This document shows positions 45,106 through 55,307 of a stretch of DNA of 64,000 nt, piece after piece. The stretch is from contig NW_024037063.1 in assembly GCF_015706575.1 (NCBI RefSeq), positions 15,934,927-15,998,926 on the forward strand. Direction: 5' to 3'. The translations under genes and the position numbers were made by a program. This DNA comes from Patiria miniata (Eukaryota > Echinodermata > Asteroidea > Valvatida > Asterinidae). The notes under the pieces are model-generated. The model made no database searches. It was given only the letters and a program-made list of their open reading frames with translations, and was not told where the DNA came from. Position 1 is the first letter of the stretch, and every line of letters begins with the position of its first letter.

Positions 45106-45393
45106 TGTAGTATCCTTACATGATAGCTATATGTATAGGCACCTAGTGCTCTGAAACCACACACCCAAACCCAGACATTACCTCATCCACATTGGAATGC
45201 ATGAACCCCAACTTACTAAATGAATAATGAATAAGGCCCAACTTGGATCAGATTGCACCCTAGAATAATGTAGCCCTTTGATAAGCATAGAACATCATGT
45301 GATGTACTGAGATGTATTGAGCCACAATAAACCAAGCAAGCATCGAAGCAACAACTATTATCCGTGTGCTAGTGACAAGCTCACTACATTACA
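45106..45393 (+). repeat. 3' LTR, intact, 288 bp
   Basis: Begins TGTAGTATCCTTACATG and ends CTCACTACATTACA. It is followed by the ACGAC target duplication and then by the interrupted LINE. Confidence 0.92.
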
Positions 45394-46150
45394 ACGACAG
45401 AGTCTCTACTGCCAACTTGTATAATATTATTGTTACTCCTAACACAGTGAGAGCCAAGCTACAGAAGCTACATCTTAACAAGGCTTGTGGTCCAGATGGC
45501 TTGCACGTAAACGTTATAAAAAACGTTCCCGATTTTGACATTCCATTCAGCATGATCTTCACCAAATCTTTACTGACTGGAGTGGTTCCACAGGACTGGA
45601 GAGACGCCAATATTACGCCGTTGTTCAAAAAAGGTTCCCGGTTAATTCCAAACAATTATAGACCTGTGTCGCTTACTAGTCAGGTGGTGAAGCTTCTTGA
45701 GAAGATTATTTATGACCATGCAGCTCATGGAATTTATCGTCAACAACGGCCTCATTTCATGTGAGCAGCATGGGTTCCAAAAGAAGTGCTCCTGTGTTAC
45801 ACAACTCTTGGAATGTCTTTTCGATTGGACCTCCGCCTACGACGCTGTAACTGGTGTCGACGCTGTCTATTTAGACTTTCGAAAGGCGTTTGACACTGTG
45901 CCGCACAAACGTCTACTCTACAAGCTGCATCATCTTGGTATAAGAGGACATGTACTGACTTGGATAAATGGTTTCCTGAGCAATAGAAGACAAAAAGTGG
46001 TGCTGAGAAATAGAGTATCCGATTGGAAGAAAGTGACCAGCGGAGTTCCTCAGGGATCCATCTTAGGACCAATTCTGTTCCTGCTGTATGTGAACGACAT
46101 ACCTGATTACGTGTCCACCACTGCAAAGTTGTTTGCCGATGACACAAAAG
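45394..46150 (+). pseudogene. LINE ORF2, reverse transcriptase core
   Basis: This continues the LINE of 37.2-48.7 kb after the LTR insertion. It encodes LHLNKACGPDGLHVNVIKNV, DANITPLFKKGSRLIPNNYR and PVSLTSQVVKLLEKI. After a frameshift near 45715 it gives YLDFRKAFDTVPHKRLL (catalytic D), TSGVPQGSILGPILFLLYVN and LFADD. The frame is then cut by the hAT element two codons past the ADD box. Confidence 0.9.
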
Positions 46151-47281
46151 CAGTGGCGTAGCCACCGGGGGGGCGGGGGGGGGGGGGCGTGGGGGGGGGG
46201 CGACCGCCCCCCATGAAACCTTGTCGCCCCCCAGTCGCCCCCCCACTGAGATTTTGAGTTTCTAAAAAAATTATCATTGATCTATATCTAAATAGTCGCG
46301 AATGATCCACATGATGACCACTGAGAAACGACCCTTCGACCGGCGACCGCGGACCAGTAAGCTGACAACCGGCGTGACATAATCTAAAATGCGTATTAAC
46401 ACCCACTGTACTGCTCGCTCACACCACGGAACACGTATTATAGACAGATGGTCCGTGGGTCACACAGTTTCAGTCAGTGATATCACGCGAATCGGCCACG
46501 CACAAACTTTTTCCTCCATTCATATAAGGTAAATAATAATAATAGACCAATTAAAATTCCTTGAAATCAGTGCCGTAGCCACGCCCCCCAGTCGCCCCCC
46601 CAACCTTGTCGCCCCCCCCCCCCCCCCCAGTCGCCCCCCACTGAGATTTTGAGTTTCTAAAAAAATTATCATTGATCTACATGACGCCATGGGACAGGGG
46701 GACTGGTCCCCCCCCCCCCCCCCCCTACTTTTTGAAGGGTGGGGGACACAATATCAAATGTCCCCCCCCCCCCGATTTTTGAACTCGTGTCTCATTTACA
46801 GGGCCCTATTATGTACTACAATGTATCTTTTGCTTAGAAAATATTGGTTAAAGTGGTCAGAAATTGCCTCAGATCACACCACAGAGCATCGAGAATCCAA
46901 TTTTTTTCGGGGCCCTTAAGCGGGCCACGAACCCCGCACCTATAGCTCAGAATACCGATAGCTGATTCAATGACTCCAACCTCGAAAACGATGTTCAAAT
47001 AATTATCTTTTGCTAAGAAAATATTAGTTAAAGCATGGAGGAAAGTGGTAAGAAATTGCTTCAGATCACACCACAGAACATCTAGAATCCAATTTTTTCG
47101 GGGCCCTTAAGCGGGCCCCGAACCCCCACGCCGTAAGGGCTTCGCGCTTTGCGCTCGCATCAGTTCTGATCAAGGTATGTCCCCCCCCCCCCACTTTTGA
47201 GAAGCGATTGACGCCCCTACATGACGCCCCCCCATGAAATGTTCCAGCCCCCCCACTGAAAAATTCCTGGCTACGCCACTG
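46151..47281. mobile_element. hAT element with G/C tracts, 1.13 kb
   Basis: The ends are CAGTGGCGTAGCCACC at the left and GGCTACGCCACTG at the right. The 8-bp duplication CACAAAAG flanks it exactly (46143-46150 and 47282-47289), diagnostic of hAT. The interior has long G and C runs and a second left-end-like CAGTGCCGTAGCCACG at 46569. A direct duplication of roughly 190 bp (AAAATATTRGTTAAAG...GGGGCCCTTAAGCGGG) lies at about 46830-47120. No transposase is present. Confidence 0.92.
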
Positions 47282-48119
47282 CACAAAAGTGTACGCCAAA
47301 ATTACAAACATTGCCGATTGTGACTCCCTGCACAATGACCTTAATTAACTCACTTGCTGTCTGGCCGAAGCTTTGGCTGCTTGAATTCAATGCTGAGAAA
47401 TGTGTTGTGCTTCGCATAAAGAAAGCCCTGGAATACCAGTACTCGTTGAACGGAGTCTATCTGCAGGGAGTAGATGACCAAAAGGACCTGGGTGTGAAAG
47501 TCAGTAACACTCTTACCCCAACAAAGCACAAGATATTGTGAAGAAGGCTCGACAGAAGATTGCTATGTTCAGAAGATGCTTCATCGGATTTGATGAGGAT
47601 AAAGTTACCATCTTATATAAAGCTCTCATCCGACCAGCACTCGAATATGCATCATCTGCCTGGAGCCCATTTACCAAAGAGAATATTAATTTGTTAGAAA
47701 AGGTGCAGAAGAGGTGCCTACGCCTGTGCAAAGATGATATTGATATGGAGTCGTTGCAGGACAGGAGGCTGAAAACAGATTTGGTTGAAACATATAACTA
47801 TTATAAGATCATAAATGGCTTATAAATACAAATCTTCAGCGGATAAATTTTTCACCCTCCCCCACAAAGATTTAAGAGGACGCTCCAAAAAGTTATTTGT
47901 CAGGCGTACAAGAACCAAGCTAGCAGGCCACTTCTTCTCTATAGAGTGGTGAGAAACTGGAATAAATTGCCAGAATCACTAATTTCTGCACCAACTGTGG
48001 CTATTTTTAAGAATCAACTGAGAGTCATGCCCATTGCGAAGAGGACTAATCAACCTAGTATACCAAGTAAGTATTCCCATGACATTAACACCACTCTTTT
48101 ATGGATGCAACCTTGCAAA
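47282..48119 (+). pseudogene. LINE ORF2, C-terminal part
   Basis: Starting from the second target copy the frame continues with VYAKITNIADCDSLHNDLN. After a frameshift come LLEFNAEKCVVLRIKKALEY and DDQKDLGVKVSNTLTPTKHK, followed by KIAMFRRCFIGFDEDKVTIL and ALIRPALEYASSAWSPF. It ends with NWNKLPESLISAPTVAIFKN. This is the thumb and C-terminal region of CR1-type elements. There are stops near 47345, 47540 and 47823. Confidence 0.88.
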
Positions 48120-48632
48120 CAGGGTGACCGTAAGGTCATGACCAAATTCTGCTAAATGCACTTCAAAAATCTGTCAGATTTATCAAAAATCTGCCAAATT
48201 CCCAAGAATTACTCGAAATACACTATAAACACTTAAAATCACATTGACATGTTGTAATATTGCCTTAATTAAGATTCAAATTACATTATAAACAATCTAT
48301 AGTCATATAAAGGTGTTACAAAATTGCGTAAATTTAAGTCAAAACAAGGTTCGTCATGACGAAATCTGATTCCGGCAGTGAACCTCTATCGATCAGCATA
48401 TAGACAAGGCAACCTGTCCTATTTTGCAAGGGTTTGTTTGAAAAGATTGACTTTTTTTCTAAAACAAATCTACATTTTTTTCAAATTTGTTATATATGTT
48501 TTTCTGTTAAATAACCATTTTTGCAGAATTCTGCCAGAAATCTGCCCAAAAAATCCATTGTCAAATTTTCTGTCAAACTCAACAAAACAATCTGTCAAAG
48601 TTAGCCGAAAATCGGCTAAAACGGTCACTCTG
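48120..48632. mobile_element. hAT-type MITE, 513 bp
   Basis: The inverted ends are CAGGGTGACCGT and ACGGTCACTCTG. The 8-bp duplication CTTGCAAA is exact (48112-48119 and 48633-48640). The interior is AT-rich with repeated AATCTGYCA words (about 48167-48195 and 48535-48600, in direct and inverted order). It is non-coding and lies in the 3' region of the LINE. Confidence 0.9.
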
Positions 48633-48719
48633 CTTGCAAATAAATCCCTTCACAGCCACCAGTGCTAAATGCCCATACTTCACAATTCTTTTAAAAATAT
48701 TCAAAACTCTCACAGGTAT

Positions 48720-49740
48720 TCAAGCTGCACAGAAAAATGATGATCAACATGTCATCTTTCGTTTTCTTTTCATTTTTTGGTGGGTTGACAATTGACTTTT
48801 CGAGATATTCTCACCCAAAGAAGACGACCCCTATTTTCCTCAAAGCGGAAAAGTAGCCATCTTGAAAAACGATCCCTCCACAACATGGCAAAATAGCGCC
48901 ACTTTAAAATGCTCAGAATTGGAAGCCCCAAGTCCGGGCCAGAGGTTCATTACCATATCTCTTCAATTTCCCAATTTTGTGTTCCTTTCTTCATGCTCAG
49001 AACTAACTCTAGGGTATAACTTTTATTCATGAGCTCGGCGGATGGATTTAGGCCTATTTACCGGTGGCGGGGTGCACCCGCGGCCGGCCACTTAATTACA
49101 GAGTGCGCAATGTCAGATCTACTTGACGCAAGAGTAACACACACAGTCGAGTCTCGTGTCCACGCGCACATTTGATATTTGCGCATACATTATTTAAAAT
49201 TTGCGCGACATTGCCAATAAAATGATAGCATAATCTTTGATATAACACAAGAGGGCGCTATATATGCTCTGGCGTCACGTTTACGGCCCGGCAACACGTA
49301 AACAATTCGATCGGCCATCGGGACATTGCACGCACCGTCAAAAACGCTCGCTGCAGCACTGCAACTGACATCGCTGAAATGCTCAAAACGTGATCCCCAA
49401 GGCTCAGCCTCAAAGGAAGACTGTGATGATTTTTTTTTAAATCATAGGTAAAGAATAACTTGTTTTCCTCTTTTTGCACCTAGGCCTACACTTTTTTGGC
49501 AGTGGCTGTCGCCATGGACGGTCGCGGGCAGCTAGACCGAGAAACTAGGACTAGGAGTCTAGGACTAGTAGGAGTCAGATATGCCGCTGCTTTTTTAACA
49601 TTTGGACACGGTCTGCGCGATAGTAGAGTCCGAGATCGATGGCCCTATTGCGGGTACTACTAATTTTTTTTGACCATTTTCACTCGTACCCCCAATCAAA
49701 ATCTTCAGATCATGCAGATTCTACCTACTCCTAGAACTAG
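48720..49740. other. Non-coding stretch, no gene recognised
   Basis: Contains short palindromes such as GCGGCCGGCC near 49079. No exon or terminal repeat was assigned. Confidence 0.4.
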
Positions 49741-49870
49741 TCCGAGTAACTTGGACCCAACTTATCGCCTTTTTTAACATTTGGACATGGTCTGGCGATT
49801 AGTAGGCTACTATCGCCAGACCATGTCCAAATGTTAAAAAAGGCGATAAGTTGGGTCCAAGTTACTCGGA
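49741..49870. repeat. Perfect 59-bp-arm hairpin
   Basis: The arms TCCGAGTAACTTGGACCCAA...TCTGGCGAT (49741-49799) and their exact reverse complement (49812-49870) enclose TAGTAGGCTACT. That spacer is itself nearly palindromic, so the structure pairs almost to its centre with one bulged base. No coding potential. Confidence 0.95.
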
Positions 49871-49875
49871 CTATC

Positions 49876-49918
49876 CTAGAACTATGAGGCTCCACGTAGT
49901 GGAGCCTCATAGTTCTAG
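49876..49918. repeat. Perfect 20-bp-arm hairpin, 3-base loop
   Basis: CTAGAACTATGAGGCTCCAC is followed by GTA and then its exact reverse complement. It lies six bases after the larger hairpin. Confidence 0.95.
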
Positions 49919-49929
49919 ACTAGGAGTAG

Positions 49930-50600
49930 ATTCTACCCCCAAAACGGTCTTCAAACTACCTTATGCGCCCCTGTAGTCTTCAGTGGGAAGTGAAAATACA
50001 AATGGTCATGATGGTGGTGGTTAGGTTCACACCTTGGCCGCGCCTTGGTTTGGGGAAGAAAAGAGAAATTTCACCTTCAATTCGGAAACCGAGCCTCGTC
50101 GAGCTGTCACCGCTATCTTGAATGTTGTTGTGCGATTCAAATTCATGAGGTCAAACTAGCTGGCAAAAACGACTAGTATCACTATCAGCGCGCTGTGCAT
50201 GGTAATCGACTGCCATTCATTGTACACAATTTTTTGTGTGCACAAACCAATTGCGGTCCTGGCCATGCCTGCAAGGTTGTCAGGTTAGCGGTTATTCCTC
50301 CTTTTTTCACTGCAATTGTAGGCTAAATCTTCATCGTGGATCGTTTTTTACTTCAAGGACCTGTGTAATATGGTTATTCCAGGCAAGTTTGGGGTGAATT
50401 GCAGTTGCAATTAGTGCAATTTTTTTTTGGGACCTGCCTACGCTGCTGGGTTACGTGAAAAATTATCTCCAGCCCTAAATGACAACCCAATGACAAAATT
50501 TAGGGCTGGGTAACTCCAGCTAAGGTCAAACTGATGACGTACGACGCGCCAGCCAAGCGCACGCCCACATTCACAGTTGGGCATATCGTGTGTGCACGCG
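49930..50600. other. Non-coding stretch, no gene recognised
   Basis: A TTAGGGCTGG / CCAGCCCTAAAT inverted pair lies at about 50469 and 50502. Nothing else was assigned. Confidence 0.4.
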
Positions 50601-50604
50601 TACG

Positions 50605-51008
50605 CCGGCAACTGTTTCCTGAATGGTGCAGCCTGCACACATCGCATACACACACAGACTTGTTTCACATACCTAGTGTGGACTTTCCTTTCTTTTCGTG
50701 TAGTTAAGGAACACCAGTGGAAAAACTCATTTTTCTCAAACTGTGAAAACTCTTACAACCCAATTTTTTTTCAATGATTCCCTTTAGTGTTTCTCTTCAT
50801 TCTGCTACAGATAAACCTAACCCAAAAATGCCTCTAAACCTGTTTTCCAGAAATGGGGAAACACTGTGTGGACGTGGGCAAGTCCACACTTCGTCGCTGC
50901 TACCTACATTATGTGGACGTCTTTTGTTCGGAAGTCCACACTGCGTATGTAAGACAAGCTCAGCTATGCGATGTGTACAGACTGCACCGTTCAGGAAACA
51001 GTCACGGA
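50605..51008. repeat. 400-bp fold-back repeat with GTGTGGAC motifs
   Basis: The outer arms are CAACTGTTTCCTGAATGGTG then CACATCGCATA on the left and TATGCGATGTGTACAGACTG then TTCAGGAAACAG on the right. Inside, TGTGGACGTGGGCAAGTCCACA and TGTGGACG..GTCCACACT form two small hairpins. The core 50835-50960 recurs inverted at about 60775-60895. Confidence 0.75.
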
Positions 51009-51009
51009 A

Positions 51010-52157
51010 TAAAACACTCCTCTGTGGCTGTGGCATAAACACAACTTCATTTTCCACATTTTGTTTGGCTGCTGGTTAAAGTTTGTGCATTAAAGGATAC
51101 GTTCGAGTAAAAGAACGTCAATTCGAGGATGCACGAGTTAAACATGAGTGCTTTATAAATAGGAGTGCGCAGCTTTAGGAGGTCTGACGATATGTATGTC
51201 CGTAGGCAGGTGGGCGACGTGTTTACCCCCAAAAATTGCAGATCCACGACCACGCTTTCGTCGAAAATATCCTCAGTATGAACTCCCGTGTGAAGACTTT
51301 AATACGCGCACGTATGCAACACAGTTACTATGCCATGTATGCAGGGCGCACATGCACGCGCGCGGGTATATTCACACGAGGAGTTTGTACAGGATGTTTA
51401 CAACAAAAGTGTGGATCTATGATTTACATTTTGGTAAACATGTCACCCAAGGACTTTTCTACACCAAGCATATATGCATAATTCTGGACACAAAGAATGT
51501 GTAAACGAAATTTCAGCTTCCTCCACCAGGTAAAAATGTGAACAAAATGTGTTATAATTTTTTTCGCTAAGGTAGTGGAATTAATACCCTGGACGTCAGT
51601 CGTAATGCAATGAATACATCGTCCAACCTGGGCTACTAACAACTATGCTTTAACGTGTTTAATGGAATGTCGGTCACTTCGGCACCTAGCCAACTAGGCA
51701 CCTAGCCAACTCGGCACCTTGTCAACTCGGCACCCAGTCGTAGGGACTGCACACGATTTATTTGTTAAAGGTTTTTAAAAGCCACTTTTTGTGACAAGTG
51801 AGAGAAAACATATATCTAGGCTCATAGCTGTTAAAATTGGATAAGGGATTACTGAAATTTGACCTTTAAAAATTCTTCTGTAATTTATTTGCTCACTTCT
51901 CTATGGCCGCTGTGGAAAAACCTGCATGCATCTGCCTTGTTTACATACAAGGTTTACTAAACAGAACAGCCTAAGCAATCCTATTGGACGTCATACACCA
52001 ATCACGAAAAGGAGGAACCATCACGTGATACGTTGGCCCCCACTACACCATTCAACAAAATGATACATCATCACGTGATTCAATTTGGCTTTACCATCTA
52101 CTGTACCGTGCTCATTTGCAAGCCAAAATCGATCACGAGTTTTCACCGCATTTCTTT
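51010..52157. other. Non-coding stretch, no gene recognised
   Basis: A CGGCACCTAGCCAACT-type phrase is repeated three or four times at about 51680-51735 as a short tandem array. Open frames on either strand are unrecognised. Confidence 0.45.
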
Positions 52158-52339
52158 TTAACTCTTTCAGTGCCCGCGAAATTTGAAAAGTTTAACCCTA
52201 AAGTGCCCAACTTCGAGCGTTTTTGTTAATTGTTCAAAATTCTGTAAAAAAAAGAAGAAATAAGTTTTACTCACTAAATTTGTTGTTGTTGCTCTCTGGT
52301 ATATCCTTGGTATATTGGAAAGTCAAAAGTAGTCACATG

Positions 52340-52525
52340 CAGGGGTGTGAAAACTCAGCTTTAAAGCTGATTTCAGCTTTTTGTGTGTGTTGGATTTCAG
52401 CTTTTTTTCAGCTTTTTTCCCTCACTTGCTGTGTACAAAAGTATAGGAGATTTCAAAAGTTCAGCTTTTTTACACATTTTTCAGCCGTTTTCAGCTATTT
52501 TTTTCAGTGGTCAGTCACACCCCTG
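52340..52525. mobile_element. 186-bp CAGGGGTGTGA-ended MITE
   Basis: The inverted ends are CAGGGGTGTGA and TCACACCCCTG. The direct repeat CACATG flanks it (52334-52339 and 52526-52531). CAGGGGTGTGA-type ends are common in hAT MITEs, but hAT usually duplicates 8 bp; a 6-bp-duplicating hAT subgroup is one explanation. The interior repeats TTTCAGCTTTTT words. Confidence 0.8.
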
Positions 52526-52724
52526 CACATGATACATAGTGATACACCCTGAAACACTGTCCTGCACACAGGGGAATTCCGCACATTTTGCAGAAAATAC
52601 GAGTTTTAGTGCGGTGCCCTCTCGCAAGAACTCGAATAAAAAAATAAATACAGGTCGTACATGCATGAAAATGGTACCATTAGAAAGAGCGAGAGTGCCC
52701 TCTTTTGATAACATGTTTACTCTA

Positions 52725-52787
52725 CCTCGTACATGTACGAGGTCTGGCGATTTTAATAATGAACATTACCTCGTACATGTACGAGGT
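52725..52787. repeat. Paired 18-bp palindromes CCTCGTACATGTACGAGG
   Basis: Two identical perfect palindromes begin at about 52726 and 52770, 44 bp apart. A decayed third (CCTCCTACATGTACGAG) lies near 53361. They belong to the TTAA element. Confidence 0.85.
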
Positions 52788-53397
52788 TGGCCGACCTCGT
52801 TTCCCATGGGTACGATCTTGCTGCACCATGTTGTTTCCCATCATGCCTTGCGCGATCTTAACCCCTGGAATTGTGTAATTTAAATGTGGCAAAATATGGC
52901 ACATTATAATTAGGCTGCAGTTTATCCGTTTTACGTGCCGACGCCATCTTTAAAATGTTAAAAGTTGTGATTTTCAAGAATCAATCCTTTCAAACAAAAC
53001 GTTTGGACGTTGCATTATTTAGCAAAGTTTTGTATTAAATGTACGTACCGCTTTCGTCCCTTTACAACCGAAGATACAGGGTTTTTTTTTGCGAAAAACG
53101 AGGCTGCCATAATCCATATCGTACAGGCATCGCGACTTTTGAATAACAATTTTTTTTCCGTACGTTACGTTACATGCAAAGCACGCGAGCGCATTATGGG
53201 CGCGCCCGGCGTGCAATCTTCGAAAATGCGCGTGCAGTTCGCTGTGAATAGCCAATCAGCGTCATTTATGTCATCATCACAGCCAGGGTTTAGTGTAAGG
53301 AACGCGCACGCGCCCATGGAGTCGAGGCTGGAGGTTGGCACTTTTGGATGAACAAATATACCTCCTACATGTACGAGTTTGGCACTGAAAGAGTTAA

Positions 53398-53985
53398 GTG
53401 GGACCAAAACGCGGCCTGATTTATCAAAAACAAAATAAAGTTTGTATTACAATGGAATCTACATTTTTTTTAAATATAAAGAGATAATCTGGCATAAACT
53501 TGTTTAAATGACATCGTATTAAGCACAACATGGTGAGCTTATCACACACACACATTTTCTTTGACGGATGCTAGAGGGCGCCCTTTTGAGTACTAACATC
53601 ATCATGACTTGTATTTTGCATCCCCCATTGAATGGACTGGGTGTCCATTGTCTTTAGTTTGGTAGTCCAAAAGTTTGGCGATATTCCATGCCAAGGAGAT
53701 GCATAACAACATTGTACTTTGAACTCTAGTATTGGAATAATAATACATGTACACATTTCTAGGATATAATTCCTTGGCATGTGGTAACCATTGGAGAAAG
53801 TTATTTTCATGACTGTTACTTGTGTTAGGAAGATCAAAATACTGAAGTCATTTTATAGTTGGACTCGTCGTAGACTCGGGTCATCCTCAAGTATTTACAT
53901 CAGGGTCTGAATCCAGTTCCCGAAAATCCAAGTCCAAGTCATAGTCTGTTGAAAAGTGGAATTGAGCCCTACAGCACTGGTAGTA
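53398..53985. other. Non-coding stretch with a GACTCG-like patch
   Basis: A degenerate GACTCG-type hexamer patch lies at 53855-53960. No gene was recognised. Confidence 0.4.
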
Positions 53986-53989
53986 GATA

Positions 53990-54460
53990 CTGCCCGGGGC
54001 AACATTTTTTTTTATCCTGGGCACAAAGCTGTTTGACCTTTACTTCCAGTGTTACCAGAAGCGCTGTGATAATTGCACATAACTTGGAAATGGAAAGAGT
54101 TTATTACATTCAAACAAATTAATCAGATGTTCAGTCAGGAATGCAAAACTCAAAAGAAGGTATGAAGATAACAGAAAAAGCACACTCTAGCGGCATGTAA
54201 ATTTATTATTTTGTTGTTGTTAAAAAGTATACGCAATTTTGCTTAAACTACCAAAATGCATACTTTGGCCAATAACAAATTAATTTGTGAAGTTTCAAAA
54301 TTATGACGTCATCAGATCGGAAGTTATTCTAGGGAAATTTTAACTTTTTTAAAATTCAAATCCATCATCCAGTACCCAATAGTAACATCAACAATTGTTG
54401 ATGTTGGACATCTGAATAGTGAATAATGTGACGTCATCAAACCAAAAGTTAAATTCTTAT
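53990..54460 (+). repeat. Dispersed repeat, second copy of 19605-19965
   Basis: The order GGGCAAC, GGGCACAAA, TTTGACCTTTACTTCC, AGTGTTACC, CACTCTAGCGGCA, AAGTTTCAAAATTATGACGTC, CGGAAGTTA is shared with the copy near 19.6 kb, in the same orientation. It then runs into further ACGTCATCA words. Confidence 0.7.
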
Positions 54461-55307
54461 ACGTCAGAAATTTAGTATATTAGTGGTAATTCAAATGTTA
54501 CTTAGTCTTCATGTAAGATCATGGCTGGGGAAGCAAAAACCATTCTTAAGACCAAGGTCAGTCTCAAGACTTACATGTATATATATTTGTATTACAACAA
54601 CCAGTCACATAGTAATGTCATTTTTATTGGGGGGGGGGGGTTAGACGTGAAAAAGGGCACTCGCTCATCTATGCTGAAAGGTAGACGGGGTCTTTTTACC
54701 AGTCACCGTTTCCATAAAATATAAAGGGGGAGGGGCTAGAGTATCATGAATAGAGTATCATGATATTGCTGCATAAGGCCAAAAAACAAGATGTTGTGTT
54801 GCCCTCACCCGACTGACCCCAATACCTGGAAATCTCCAGTCTGGGCTTTTCTCTCTTTTTTTCACTTGAAAAAAATTCAATAAACTTCAGCCTTGCCGTG
54901 ACCGTTTCTTTGTAATGCCATAAATTTGCATTTCGTTATAAAATGTACATACCATAGATGGTTGTACAGTTCGTAGGCTTAACGTTTCGTGTACGTTGGT
55001 AGAGGGAACTGGTAACTAACAAGTGGCCATTAAAAGTATAACAAAAAGCCTGACTGACCGACCCTCCTGATATTTTTAATGTGTGGGCAACACACCTTTT
55101 TTGTTTGTTGCCTAATTAGCTGAACAAAAGATAATCCTTAAACAGAAGTATTTGTGGACGATGAGTCATCTTAACCTTCTGCTTTAGGAGCACATTTATC
55201 CCTGTCTTTTCTTCATTTCATTTGATGAATTAGTTTTAGAAGCTATGGAAGCTTAAATAAGAAATCAATTATACTGATGCATATCCATACCTTTTTTTCT
55301 ATTTCAG
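54461..55307. other. Upstream flank or 5' intron of CEP104, nothing assigned
   Basis: A G run lies at 54631-54640. The right edge is a polypyrimidine tract with acceptor TCTATTTCAG. Confidence 0.45.

Larger units (their letters stand above)
42083..45393 (+). mobile_element. Non-autonomous LTR retrotransposon with tRNA-Ser primer site
   Basis: Two LTRs of 288 bp, TGTAGTATCC...ACTACATTACA, flank a 1122-bp interior with no gag or pol. The 5' LTR is split by a 1609-bp insert (42262-43870). The 5-bp duplication ACGAC flanks the element (42078-42082 and 45394-45398). A primer-binding site and a purine-rich tract are in the expected positions. Only one LTR difference was noticed (AACAATG versus AATAATG), so the insertion looks recent. 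The interior has a 40-45 bp repeat region (about 44310-44480) around the words AGCGTGTTAACAACRACACC. It resembles TRIM-type elements mobilised by a related autonomous element. Confidence 0.92.
37180..48720 (+). mobile_element. CR1-type LINE with PHD-ORF1, interrupted by four insertions
   Basis: A plus-strand non-LTR retrotransposon has ORF1 at 37288-38487 and ORF2 from about 38560 to 48115. ORF2 is broken at 38690-40974 (CR1/L2, opposite strand), 42083-45393 (LTR element) and 46151-47281 (hAT). A MITE lies at 48120-48632 in the 3' region. Removing them leaves about 2.8 kb of ORF2, the usual size. The endonuclease ETW motif, the reverse transcriptase motifs and a C-terminal RNWNKLPESLISAPTV block are all present. 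CR1-clade elements with a PHD finger in ORF1 are known from other animals. Exact 5' and 3' ends were not determined. Confidence 0.85.
52162..53393. mobile_element. piggyBac-like TTAA element, non-autonomous
   Basis: Perfect 13-bp ends CTCTTTCAGTGCC and GGCACTGAAAGAG are each bordered by TTAA (52158-52161 and 53394-53397). TTAA duplication is the signature of piggyBac; Kolobok shares it. No transposase frame is present in the 1.23 kb. It contains the nested element 52340-52525 and two CCTCGTACATGTACGAGG palindromes. Confidence 0.8.
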
